Part shown: positions 52,132-60,463 of the stretch, piece by piece
Layout: every line of letters starts with the position of its first letter
Numbering within the stretch: position 1 is the stretch's first letter
Assembly (NCBI RefSeq): GCF_001427105.1
Contig: NZ_LMGI01000001.1
Location: forward strand, 124,001 to 188,000
Length of the DNA: 64,000 nucleotides
Origin: Sphingopyxis sp. Root154
GTDB taxonomy: Bacteria; Pseudomonadota; Alphaproteobacteria; Sphingomonadales; Sphingomonadaceae
Reading direction: 5' to 3'
Translations under genes and position numbers: made by a program
The notes under the pieces: generated by a model
The model's database searches: none
What the model was told of the DNA's origin: nothing
The model's input: the letters and a program-made list of their open reading frames with translations, nothing else

Positions 52132-52926
52132 TCATAGCGCGAGAAACGAAAGTTCGTCGCCGGGCTCCAGGGGCGCCGCACCGGGCGCACGCCTGACGAG
52201 ACAGGTCGTCCTGGCGAGCATCGCTTGTGAGGAAGCCTGCTGGCGGTCGATCACATGGACGCCGCCGGCCGCTTCGTACGCGCACAAGAAGGCCTCGCGC
52301 GGGCCATTAACCTCCACCGGACCAGCCGCGGCCGCCTTCTTCCAGTCCAGCGCCGATACTGCGACGCCGCCGCCCAGCGCGGCGAGCAGCGGCGCGAGGA
52401 ACAGGCGTGCCACGGTGAGAGCGGCCGTGGGATTGCCGGGCAGGCCGAGAACATGCCGGTCGCCGAGGCGCCCGTACCAGACAGGTTTGCCAGGCCGGAT
52501 CGCTACCTCGGAGAAGATGAGGCGAAGTCCGAGGTCGCCAAGCGCGCGGCGCGAAAAATCCCGGTCGCCGCGCGACGCGCCGCCGATCAGCACCAAAATG
52601 TCTGCGCCGGGCGCAGCGGCTGCCGCCGCGATGGCCCCGAGATCATCACCGGTTCGAACAGTCGATGCGATCACGGCGCCCCACCGCTGCGCCATCGCGG
52701 CGATCCCGGCCGATAGACTGTCCGGGATCGCGCCGGGGTTTGCGGCGGCGTCTCCCGGTGCGGCGAGTTCGTCGCCGGTGGCAACGATGCGCACCGCCGG
52801 TTGGCGCCAGACCGGCAAGGCTGAGAGGTCGGCCGCCGCTGCCGCGATCATGAGCTGCGGGGTGAGAAGCGCGCCCGCTTCGATCAACGTGTCGCGGGCG
52901 CGAAAGTCGGACCCCTGCGCACGCAC
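52132..52926 (-). pseudogene. moeA: MoeA (molybdopterin molybdotransferase) lacking its N-terminal domains
   Basis: The frame begins inside MoeA: VRAQGSDFRARDTLIEAGAL, then the MoCF-type domain (VRIVATGDELAAPGDAAANP, ILVLIGGASRGDRDFSRRAL, IRPGKPVWYGRLGDRHVLGL, PGNPTAALTVARLFLAPLLA) and domain IV (FLCAYEAAGGVHVID). About 264 residues remain of the usual ~400; roughly 130-150 N-terminal residues are absent. Upstream in frame, MoeA-like residues (GKPH) continue for a few codons, then a TGA follows at 52990-52992, inside the palindrome block. Without the N-terminal domains the protein should not insert molybdenum. No other molybdenum genes are in the window. Confidence 0.75.
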
Positions 52927-52964
52927 ATGCGGCTTTCCGGTCAGCGGACCCCAATCATGCAGGT

Positions 52965-53033
52965 GATCGATAGGCCGGGTCTCTATCGATCAGAAATGGC
53001 CATCTTGATCGATAGGAGCACTCGCTATCGATC
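52965..53033. repeat. Nested palindrome: four alternating copies of CTATCGATC
   Basis: GATCGATAG (52965-52973), nine bases, CTATCGATC (52983-52991), fifteen bases, GATCGATAG (53007-53015), nine bases, CTATCGATC (53025-53033). Each half is a perfect 9-9-9 dyad, and the two dyad centres are 42 bases apart, i.e. four helical turns. The inner pair also forms a ten-base inverted repeat around TGGCCA. It has the geometry of a cooperative double operator or of a recombination/partition site. Confidence 0.85.
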
Positions 53034-53220
53034 ACGCAATGTGTCCGATAACGACCGGCGAGCCAGTTCGCTGCCGACCGAGCGCACCCAGTCCGTGCCG
53101 CAATTGGCCGCTCGCGGTCTGTCAGCTTTCGGATCGACATTCGCATAAAGCGGACAAAGAAATCAGAGCCCTCATGCTTCCAGTTTCGAGTCTGCGAGCA
53201 CAGGGAAGACCCTGCTGACT

Positions 53221-53496
53221 TTACCGATCAGATAACCGCCATAGGTGCCATTTCTGCATGGAGATCGACTTCGTCCCAGCGCGTCTCGCCTGCGGCCTAT
53301 CCGCGTTCGATCGGCAGCGGTTCAACGGCGGCGACGGGTCGGAGATGGTAGCGGGAGCGATGCCGTGCCCGGTTGCATAGAAGAAACCGAACTCGCGGCA
53401 CGCGGCATCGATTTGCCGCGCCGCGGCCTCGATCTCGGCTGCGTCCGACATGCGGCGCAGCGGCTCGATATCGATCACGGGCAAGCTTCGGGTCAT
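53221..53496 (-). pseudogene. Isopenicillin N synthase-like (2OG-Fe(II)) oxygenase, N-terminal remnant
   Basis: Starts at ATG 53496 with GGTGAGGG upstream. The first ~50 residues match the DIOX_N domain (SLPVIDIEPLRRMSDAAEIE, AAARQIDAACREFGFFYATG, HGIAP). After that the sequence turns into unrelated residues and stops at 91 amino acids, while the family needs ~300 with an HxD...H iron site. The break is near 53340. It begins 24 bases after the symporter stop in the same direction, so it was probably the last gene of that operon. Confidence 0.7.
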
Positions 53497-53520
53497 CGCC
53501 CTCACCTATCTTGAAGCGGC

Positions 53521-54825
53521 TTAAGCCAGAAGTGGTTCAGCCGGTCGCCGCTCGCCCGCCACCTCTTGCAGCAACCCGGCCCGTTTTGCGACAATCGTCG
53601 GCACCAGCGCCTGCCCGGCCACGTTCACCGCCGTCCGGCCCATATCGAGGATCGGGTCGATCGCGAGCAGCAGGCCGACGCCCTCGAGCGGCAGGCCCAG
53701 CGTCGAGAGCGTCAGCGTCAGCATCACCATCGCGCCGGTCAGGCCCGCAGTCGCCGCCGAACCGAGCACCGACACAAGGACGACCAGAAGATAATCGTCG
53801 ATACCGAGATGGATGCCATAGAATTGCGCGACGAAAATCGCCGCGATCGCGGGATAGATCGCCGCACAGCCGTCCATCTTGGTCGTTGCGCCGAGCGGCA
53901 CCGCGAACGCCGCATAGGCGGACGGCACACCGAGGCGGCGCTCGACCACCTCCTGCGTCACCGGCAGCGTTCCAATCGACGAACGCGACACGAAGCCGAG
54001 CTGGATCGCGGGCCAGGCGGCGCGAAAGAAATGCAGTGGCGAAATGCCATTTGCCCAGAGCAGAACCGGATAGACGAGTGCGACCACGAGAATTAGTCCG
54101 GCATAGATGGCAATGGCGAACTGGCCGAGCGACCCGAGCGCATCCCAGCCGTAACGCGCGATCGCTTCGCCTATCAGCGCCGCGGTGCCAATCGGGGTCA
54201 ACCGGATCACCCACAGCAGCAGGCGCTTGAAGATTGCGAGCAGCGATGCGTTGAACGCCAGAAAGGCCTCGCCCGCCGACCCCACGCGCACCGCCGCGGT
54301 GCCGACCGCGATGGCGAGCACGATGATCTGCAGCACATTGAAGGACAGACCGGTGGTCGCGGCACCGTCAACGAGCTTCGTCGATGCCGACAGGCCGAGA
54401 AAATTGACGGGCACCAGCCCCTTGAGGAAATCGAGCCACGTTCCGGTCGTCGATGGCACCGCGGCGGCTGCAGCATCGACGCCGGTCCGAACCCCGGGTT
54501 CGAGAAGCACCCCGAGAGCAATGCCGATGACAACCGCAATCAGCGCGGTCGCGGCGAACCACAGGAGCGTTTGCGCAACGAGCCGTGCAGCGTTCTGCAA
54601 GTCCTTGAGCGCCGCAATCGACGCGACGATCGCGGCGAACACCAGAGGCGGAACGAGCGCGCGGAGCAATTGCACGAAGATCGAGCCGACCGTCTGCAAC
54701 GCTTCGGCGAGTACGCTCGCCTCGCCGAGACTGCGCGCCCAGAACCCAAGCCCGACGCCCAGCGCAAGGCCGATCAGGACCTGCGCGCCAAACAACGGAA
54801 AGCGAACTCTGGGCGCCGTCGTCAC
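53521..54825 (-). CDS. Dicarboxylate/amino acid:cation symporter (DAACS family)
   Basis: 434 residues from GTG 54825, which overlaps the receptor stop (GTGA). About eight membrane helices plus re-entrant hairpins. The Ser-rich hairpin is GFVSRSSIGTLPVT, the cation-binding region is GATTKMDGCAAIYPAIAAIF, and the second hairpin/NMDGT-equivalent and GMGRT-type motif is AIDPILDMGRTAVNVAGQA. Family members import glutamate, C4-dicarboxylates or cystine. Given the neighbouring cysE, peroxiredoxin and receptor, cystine or another sulfur amino acid is a reasonable guess, not a proof. Confidence 0.88.
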   Translation of the reverse strand: MTTAPRVRFPLFGAQVLIGLALGVGLGFWARSLGEASVLAEALQTVGSIFVQLLRALVPPLVFAAIVASIAALKDLQNAARLVAQTLLWFAATALIAVVIGIALGVLLEPGVRTGVDAAAAAVPSTTGTWLDFLKGLVPVNFLGLSASTKLVDGAATTGLSFNVLQIIVLAIAVGTAAVRVGSAGEAFLAFNASLLAIFKRLLLWVIRLTPIGTAALIGEAIARYGWDALGSLGQFAIAIYAGLILVVALVYPVLLWANGISPLHFFRAAWPAIQLGFVSRSSIGTLPVTQEVVERRLGVPSAYAAFAVPLGATTKMDGCAAIYPAIAAIFVAQFYGIHLGIDDYLLVVLVSVLGSAATAGLTGAMVMLTLTLSTLGLPLEGVGLLLAIDPILDMGRTAVNVAGQALVPTIVAKRAGLLQEVAGERRPAEPLLA

Positions 54826-57197
54826 CAGGTCAGCCCGATGCGCGCATAGAGGTAGCGCCCGTTGAAGCCGAAGGGCGAATAATAGGGAAAGCCGACGACG
54901 CCGGTCGAGTTGAGCGCGGCAGGCGTCGCGTCGGGATAGACATCGAAGAGGTTGCTCGCTCCGAGCGCGACCTGCGCGCCCTTGGCCGGCGCATAGCGCA
55001 GTTCGAGATCGGTGATGACATGCTTGCCGGTCAATATGTCAGCCGACCCGTTCGCCGCGCTGCCCGGCTGGTTGACCCCGCCATAATAGGTCGCGCGCAA
55101 GGTCGCGCCGAGCGCGTCGCCCGACCAGTCAACCGCGCCCGACACCTTCTCGCGGGGCGTCCCCTCCTCAAGCGTCAGGATACGCGCGCGTCCGAGCAAG
55201 GTCGGTGCGGGGTTGAGCGTTGCGGTCGAGGTCGGCACCCGCGTCACGTCGACGTCGTTGAAGTTCGCCGCGAGGGTGAAATCGAAGGTCCCGAGATTAT
55301 CGGTCCGCGCCTTGTACGCGGCGACGATGTCGATGCCCTGCGTCTTCGACCGCACACCGTTGATGAAGAACCGCCCCGCCTGCACGCCGAGCGGATCGAG
55401 GATCGCCGCGACCGCCGGGCTGAACGTCCGCTGGATATTCTCCGACAGCGCGATCTGGTTGCGGATCTTGATCTGATAAGCGTCAACCGTCAGGCTGAAC
55501 GCGCCGCTGTGGATCACCCCGCCGAGCGAGAAGTTGGTCGATTTTTCGGGTTCGAGCGGCAGGCCCCCGAGCGCGGTGCCGACCGCGCTGATCGACGGGA
55601 AGTGCCCCGTGAGCAGCACATTACCGCTGTCGACCACCGAAGTGATCGAGGTGTAATATTGCTGTTGCAACGACGGTGCGCGGAAGCCCGTCGAGGCCGT
55701 GCCGCGCAGCGCGAGCCAGTCGGTCGCGTCGAAGCGCGCCGAAATCTTGCCGTTCGCAGTCGACCCGAAGTCCGAATAATCCTCGACCCGGCCTGCCACC
55801 GCGACGAGGAACCGCGAAGTCAGCTCGGCTTCGACGTCGATATAGGCGCTGAGATTTCTGCGATGCGCGTCGACGGTGTTGAGCGGCGAGAAGCCGGGGA
55901 AGCCCTGGGCGCCGCCATTCTGATAGGATGCGGGTTCGCCCGGTGCGATCTTGTAGCCTTCGCGGCGCCACTCGGCACCGAACGCGAGATTCAGCGATTG
56001 AAAGACGTCGAACTTGCGTGACACGTCGAGACCGCCAATCCACTGATCATAGGTGACCGCGCCATCGTAGAATTCGGTCGGCGAGCTGTTGCCGAGGCTG
56101 TAATTTGCCGAATCGAGCGTGCGGAACGCGATGCGGTTGCGGCCATAGCTGAGGTTCAGGTCGACATTCCATTCGCCGACATCGCCGCGCAACCCAAGCG
56201 CGCTCGTCAGGTTGCGCGACTTGGTGTTGATCAGCGGCAGGAAGCCGTCGGGCCAGATGCCGCCCACCGTATAGGCGCCGCCGACGACCGACGGAATGCG
56301 CGGGAACGCCGCGCTCTTGCTGTCGCGGTCCTGATAGCCGACCCAGCCGTAAAGCTGGAGCGCTTCGGTGACATTGACGCCGGCGTTGGCAAAGACCGTC
56401 GCCTGCTCGACCTCGGGATCGCCGAAGCGGCTGGTCACGCGGTTCGGGGTGACGCGCGGGTCGAAATCGCCGCGGTTGGTCGGCTTGCGGTCGACATATT
56501 CGCCCGAGATGGTGAGGAAGCCATCGTTGCCGAAGCCAATGCCCTGCCATCCCGAAACGGTGAGCACGGGCTCACCCGTCTTGCTGCGGCTGCCGCGCGC
56601 GGTGTCGATATCGGTCGCGTAGAAGCCGTAGCTTGCCGACACCCCGCCGCCCTCGCGCGATTCGCGCAGGCGCAGGTTGATGACGCCCGCGATCGCGTCC
56701 GAGCCATATTGCGCCGCCGCGCCGTCGCGCAGCACCTCGATCCGGTCGAGCGCAACGGTCGGGATGGTGTTGAGATCGACCGCCGCCGAACCGCGCCCCA
56801 CGCTGCCGTTGACGTTGAGCAGCGCCGACGTGTGACCGCGCACGCCGTTGATCAGCACGAGCGTCTGGTCGGGCGACAGGCCGCGTAGCGTCGCGGGGCG
56901 GATCGCGTCGGTGCCGTCGACCGCCGACGAGCGCTTGAAGTCGATCGACGGCGCGACCGTCGCCAGCGCCTGCCCGAGTTCACTCGAACCCTGCCGCCGC
57001 AATGTCTCGCCGCCGAGCACGTCGACCGGCGCCGGCGAGTCGAGGCGCGAGCGTCCGGCTGCGCGCGTCCCCGTCACGATAATCTCGTCGCCGTCGGTGC
57101 TCGCAACATCGACGTCGGCAGCCTCCTGCGCATGGACGGGCGTGGCAGCCAGCGCGAGCGCGAGCAGGCTCGAAGCGGCGAGATAAGTACGTGTCAT
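54822..57197 (-). CDS. TonB-dependent receptor (no STN domain)
   Basis: 791 residues with a Sec signal (SSLLALALAATPVHAQ). The plug reads DEIIVTGTRAAGRSRLDSPA, PVDVLGGETLRRQGSSELGQ, TLRGLSPDQTLVLINGVRGH and VEVLRDGAAAQYGSDAIAGV-like (here RIEVLRDGAAAQYGSDAIAG). The barrel ends in GRYLYARIGLTW. The style (GLSPDQTLVLINGVRGHTSA, many Asn/Gly repeats) is that of small-molecule receptors of sphingomonads. It follows the peroxiredoxin gene by 47 bases and overlaps the symporter gene by four bases, so outer- and inner-membrane uptake steps are co-expressed. Confidence 0.93.
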   Translation of the reverse strand: MTRTYLAASSLLALALAATPVHAQEAADVDVASTDGDEIIVTGTRAAGRSRLDSPAPVDVLGGETLRRQGSSELGQALATVAPSIDFKRSSAVDGTDAIRPATLRGLSPDQTLVLINGVRGHTSALLNVNGSVGRGSAAVDLNTIPTVALDRIEVLRDGAAAQYGSDAIAGVINLRLRESREGGGVSASYGFYATDIDTARGSRSKTGEPVLTVSGWQGIGFGNDGFLTISGEYVDRKPTNRGDFDPRVTPNRVTSRFGDPEVEQATVFANAGVNVTEALQLYGWVGYQDRDSKSAAFPRIPSVVGGAYTVGGIWPDGFLPLINTKSRNLTSALGLRGDVGEWNVDLNLSYGRNRIAFRTLDSANYSLGNSSPTEFYDGAVTYDQWIGGLDVSRKFDVFQSLNLAFGAEWRREGYKIAPGEPASYQNGGAQGFPGFSPLNTVDAHRRNLSAYIDVEAELTSRFLVAVAGRVEDYSDFGSTANGKISARFDATDWLALRGTASTGFRAPSLQQQYYTSITSVVDSGNVLLTGHFPSISAVGTALGGLPLEPEKSTNFSLGGVIHSGAFSLTVDAYQIKIRNQIALSENIQRTFSPAVAAILDPLGVQAGRFFINGVRSKTQGIDIVAAYKARTDNLGTFDFTLAANFNDVDVTRVPTSTATLNPAPTLLGRARILTLEEGTPREKVSGAVDWSGDALGATLRATYYGGVNQPGSAANGSADILTGKHVITDLELRYAPAKGAQVALGASNLFDVYPDATPAALNSTGVVGFPYYSPFGFNGRYLYARIGLTW

Positions 57198-57244
57198 TTG
57201 GGGAGTTCTCCTTGGATGGTCTGTTTTATGTTCTGGAAGCCGGA

Positions 57245-57877
57245 TCAGCCCGGTTGCTGGACGGTGCGCAGATAGGGCTTCACCGTCGTCCAGCCGCCCG
57301 GAAAAAGTTCTCGTGCCGCGGCGTCGTCAAGCGACGGCACGATGATCACATCGCCGCCCTGCTGCCAGTCGGCGGGAGTCGCGACCTTGTGCTTGTCGGT
57401 TAGCTGCAGGCTGTCGATCGTCCGGAGCAGTTCCGCAAAATTGCGCCCGGTCGACGCCGGATAGGTCAGCGTCAGCCGCAGCTTCTTCGCACCGTCGATG
57501 ACGAGCACGGTGCGCACTGTATTGGTATCGGACGCAGCCGGATGAATAAGGTCGAGCAGGTTCGAAACGCTGCGATCATCGTCCGCGATCAGCGGGAAGT
57601 TGAGCGCCGTCCCCTGCGTCTCGGCAATATCGCCTGCCCAAGCATGGTGGCTTTCGACCGGATCGACTGACAGGCCGACGACTTTGACGCCGCGCTTGTC
57701 GAACTCGGGCTTGAGCCGCGCGACGGTGCCAAGTTCGGTCGTACAGACGGGCGTGAAGTCCCTGGGGTGCGAAAAAAGCACGACCCAGTCATCGCCGGCC
57801 CAGTCATAGAAATTGAATGCCCCCTCGGTCGATTCCTGCGTGAAGTCGGGGACGGTGTCGAAAAGCTTGAGCGACAT
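57245..57877 (-). CDS. 1-Cys peroxiredoxin (Prx6 type)
   Basis: 210-residue thiol peroxidase. The peroxidatic cysteine is in HPRDFTPVCTTELGTVARLK (PxxxTxxC), with AGDDWVVLFSHPRD preceding. The C-terminal extension of the Prx6 group is present (TPADWQQGGDVIIVPSLDDA, KPYLRTV), and no resolving cysteine is seen. In sphingomonads such genes often accompany sulfur-assimilation operons, which fits the neighbouring cysE. The ATG at 57877 is preceded by CAGGAGAAC. Confidence 0.92.
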   Translation of the reverse strand: MSLKLFDTVPDFTQESTEGAFNFYDWAGDDWVVLFSHPRDFTPVCTTELGTVARLKPEFDKRGVKVVGLSVDPVESHHAWAGDIAETQGTALNFPLIADDDRSVSNLLDLIHPAASDTNTVRTVLVIDGAKKLRLTLTYPASTGRNFAELLRTIDSLQLTDKHKVATPADWQQGGDVIIVPSLDDAAARELFPGGWTTVKPYLRTVQQPG

Positions 57878-58038
57878 GGACGTTCTCCTGCTGCGCGCGA
57901 ATGCATCCGCGCGATCAATGGCTTCGGGTTGGAGACAGCCGGTCGCCGGGGGATGCGGTAGAAGGGCTGCGCATGATCTAGCAGCAGCGCCGTGGGCGAC
58001 GCTGCCGAAGATTTCTTATTGAAACGGAAGAAAAACTA

Positions 58039-59286
58039 TCATCTCAACCGGTAGACTTGAATTTGCCGCTTTTTGGCGCCCTCGGCGGCGCGGAGCGCAC
58101 GGAGGAAGTTGCCGCCCCAGATCGCGGCGATCTGGTCCTCGCTATAACCGCGGCGCAACAGTTCACGCGTGACATTGGGCGCATCCGCGGCACTGTCGAA
58201 CCCAGCGACACCCGCGCCATGATCGAAATCGCTCCCGATCCCGACATGCTGCCACCCGATCCGCTTTGCGATATAATCGATGTGATCGACGAAATCGGAC
58301 AGGCTCGCCTTTGTTCGCGCGCCCGATAGGGCGTCGAGATAGGCACTGCGCTGCGCCTCGGGTAGCGCCTCGCTGCCGTCGTAGGTCGAGGCATAGTCGG
58401 CCGGGAGACCGTAGCTTGCGCGGATCGCGCTGATGCGGTCGCGGCTCGCCTGGTCGGGCAGCGTCAGATAGGAGGTGAACGGCGTCACCTGCACCACGCC
58501 GCCCTTCGCCCTGATCGCATCAAGTTCGGCATCGTCGAGGTTGCGGCCATTGTCGACGAGCGCACGCGCCGCCGAATGCGTCGCTGCGACGGGCGCGCGG
58601 CTGAGCGTTACGGTCTGGAGCAGGGCGTCGGTCGAGAGCTGCGACACGTCGATGAGCACGCCTAGATCGTTGAGCTTCGCCACCGCCTGCCTGCCGAGCG
58701 GCGACAGGCCGCGATGCTCGGCGACGGGCTCGCCAGGCTGCGGGCGCGATGAGTCCGCAAAGTCGTTATGTCCGGCGTGATCGAAGGCAAAGATGCGCAC
58801 GCCGTCGCTATAGAGCCGATCGATCTGGGCAATGTCCTTGCCGATCGAACGCGCATTCTGAAATGCGACGAGTACAGCGACCTTGCCCTCACGGCTCAGC
58901 CGCTCAACGTCCGCCGCGCTACGCGCGAGCCCGACCCGCGCCGGATCGGATGCTGCAAACGCCTTGATCCGTGCCAGCTTCTCGTCGGCTTCGCGCCGCG
59001 CCGCGGCAACGCCGGCAGCATCGCGTGGCCCCGGTCCCACCGCGACCGCCAGCACGATCGCATCGACCCCGCCCTGCTCAAGGCGCGGAAAGTCGACCCG
59101 CGAATTCCGGCCATCAAGATAATAGCGCTTCGGTGTCGACGGCAGCAGTACGTCGGCGTGGCTGTCGAGCACAAGCACGCGGTCGTGAACCGCCACCGCC
59201 TCGTCATCGCCGGCGTCGGCGTGTGTCACTGCGGGAGCGATCAACAAGGCGCCGGCCAGCAGCGCAGCTTTCCAGGTTCGTGTCAT
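58039..59286 (-). CDS. M19 (membrane dipeptidase) family protein with altered metal ligands
   Basis: 415 residues from ATG 59286 (GGAGAATGAC upstream), with a Sec signal (AALLAGALLIAPAVTHA). M19 features: VLVLDSHADVLLPS (HxD kept, His 43/Asp 45), RIFAFDHAGHNDFADSS, THSAARALVDNGRNL and GIGSDFDHGAGV with the tail IAAIWGGNFLRALRA. Two canonical ligands are replaced by glutamine: the bridging Glu strand reads VAFQNARSIGKD and the first His strand reads LIDVSQLSTD. These enzymes normally cleave dipeptides, including cystinyl-bis-glycine and D-amino-acid dipeptides; activity here is uncertain. It lies between cysE and the peroxiredoxin on the same strand. Confidence 0.82.
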   Translation of the reverse strand: MTRTWKAALLAGALLIAPAVTHADAGDDEAVAVHDRVLVLDSHADVLLPSTPKRYYLDGRNSRVDFPRLEQGGVDAIVLAVAVGPGPRDAAGVAAARREADEKLARIKAFAASDPARVGLARSAADVERLSREGKVAVLVAFQNARSIGKDIAQIDRLYSDGVRIFAFDHAGHNDFADSSRPQPGEPVAEHRGLSPLGRQAVAKLNDLGVLIDVSQLSTDALLQTVTLSRAPVAATHSAARALVDNGRNLDDAELDAIRAKGGVVQVTPFTSYLTLPDQASRDRISAIRASYGLPADYASTYDGSEALPEAQRSAYLDALSGARTKASLSDFVDHIDYIAKRIGWQHVGIGSDFDHGAGVAGFDSAADAPNVTRELLRRGYSEDQIAAIWGGNFLRALRAAEGAKKRQIQVYRLR

Positions 59287-59396
59287 GTCATTCTCCGGAG
59301 GAGGCTCCTCGGCCGTGGTCGGCGAAGGGGAGCAGTATGTTGTTCCCGGCCGCTTCGCGCCTCCCGCTCGACCGGGCAAAGCGCCGCGTGGGCCGT

Positions 59397-60329
59397 TTAC
59401 GCGCCGCTTATGCTGTTCTGTTCGCGCGCCTGGATGACGCGGCTCCGGGGCGGAACGTCGTGCGTCAGCCAGACATTGCCGCCGATTTCGGATCCCGCGC
59501 CGATCGTCACGCGACCGAGGATCGTCGCCCCGGCATAGATTACGACATCATCCTCGACGATCGGGTGGCGCGGGATGTTGCGTACCATGACCCCGGCATC
59601 GTCGGCCGCGAAGCTGCGCGCGCCGAGTGTCACGCCCTGATACAGCCGGACGCCTCGTCCGAGGATCGCGGTCTCCCCGATGACGACGCCGGTACCATGG
59701 TCGATGAAGAAGCTGTCGCCGATCTGCGCGCCGGGATGAATGTCGATCCCCGTCTTGTCATGCGCCACCTCGGCGACGATCCGCGCAACCAGCGGCGCGC
59801 CGTCGATATGGAGTTGATGCGCGAGCCGGTGGTGGATGATCGCGAGCATCGAGGGGTAGCAGATCAGCACCTCGTCGACGCTGCGCGCCGCGGGATCGCC
59901 GCGCCACGCTGCCTCGACATCGGTATCGAGCAGGCGGCGAAGCGTCGGCAGACGCTGCGTGAAATTATTGAGGATTTCGGCCGCGCGCGCGTCGACGGCA
60001 TGGATCGTCTCATCGGCCATCGCATAGATGAGTTCGAGCCGGATCTGCCCGTACAGCCGCGCGAGCGTCGTCTGCAGCGTCTGCTCGACAAAGACATGTT
60101 CGTTATGCGGCCGCACGAAATCCGGTCCGAGCCGCAGCGGATAGAGCGCACCGCAAAGCGCGCCGACGATCTTGCCTAAGTCGCCGCGAGACGGAAAACC
60201 CTCGCTGCCATATTCGGCCTTATGCCCATGAGCATCGCGCCACTCGCGCCGGATCGCGGCGAGTTCCGCCGCAATCGCGGCGACCCCATCGGTCAGTTCG
60301 GGCTGCTCGGCATCGACGGCTTCGATCAC
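59397..60329 (-). CDS. cysE: Serine O-acetyltransferase (EpsC/CysE type)
   Basis: 310 residues if started at GTG 60329, which overlaps the stop of a small upstream ORF (GTGA), the coupling seen across this genome; the ATG at 60392 gives 331 residues but has no ribosome site and lies inside that ORF. The left-handed beta-helix has IDIHPGAQIGDSFFIDHGTG, VVIGETAILGRGVRLYQGVT, LGARSFAADD, HPIVEDDVVIYAGATILGRV and GAGSEIGGNVWLTHDVPP. The N-terminal alpha domain (DEVLICYPSMLAIIHHRLAH) is the SATase type. It makes O-acetylserine for cysteine synthesis. The C-terminus lacks the long tail used for CysK binding. Confidence 0.85.
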   Translation of the reverse strand: MIEAVDAEQPELTDGVAAIAAELAAIRREWRDAHGHKAEYGSEGFPSRGDLGKIVGALCGALYPLRLGPDFVRPHNEHVFVEQTLQTTLARLYGQIRLELIYAMADETIHAVDARAAEILNNFTQRLPTLRRLLDTDVEAAWRGDPAARSVDEVLICYPSMLAIIHHRLAHQLHIDGAPLVARIVAEVAHDKTGIDIHPGAQIGDSFFIDHGTGVVIGETAILGRGVRLYQGVTLGARSFAADDAGVMVRNIPRHPIVEDDVVIYAGATILGRVTIGAGSEIGGNVWLTHDVPPRSRVIQAREQNSISGA

Positions 60330-60463
60330 AGGCCAAGCCGCTGCCAGAACTCCTGCGCGCTGACGCGGCGTCCGTCGCGGGGAGGCGACCATGATGGATG
60401 GGGCAGCGGCGGCGACGCGGCTAACGGACGATGGCGGGAAGATGCCTGGGGTCGGACTCTCAT
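60326..60463 (-). CDS. Small ORF (45 aa) translationally coupled to cysE
   Basis: ATG 60463 is preceded by AAGGAG at ideal distance, the best ribosome site in this area. The frame reads MRVRPQASSRHRPLAASPPL, continues PHPSWSPPRDGRR and ends VSAQEFWQRLGL, with a TGA that overlaps the GTG of cysE. It has no cysteine and is rich in Arg, Pro and Ser. It could be a leader peptide setting cysE translation or a small conserved protein; I do not recognise it. Confidence 0.5.
   Translation of the reverse strand: MRVRPQASSRHRPLAASPPLPHPSWSPPRDGRRVSAQEFWQRLGL

Noticed and set aside
52965..53033. Possible short CRISPR array because of regularly spaced repeats
   Set aside because: Only four nine-base units in alternating orientation, spacers of 9, 15 and 9 bases, no leader or cas genes; it is a palindrome, not an array.
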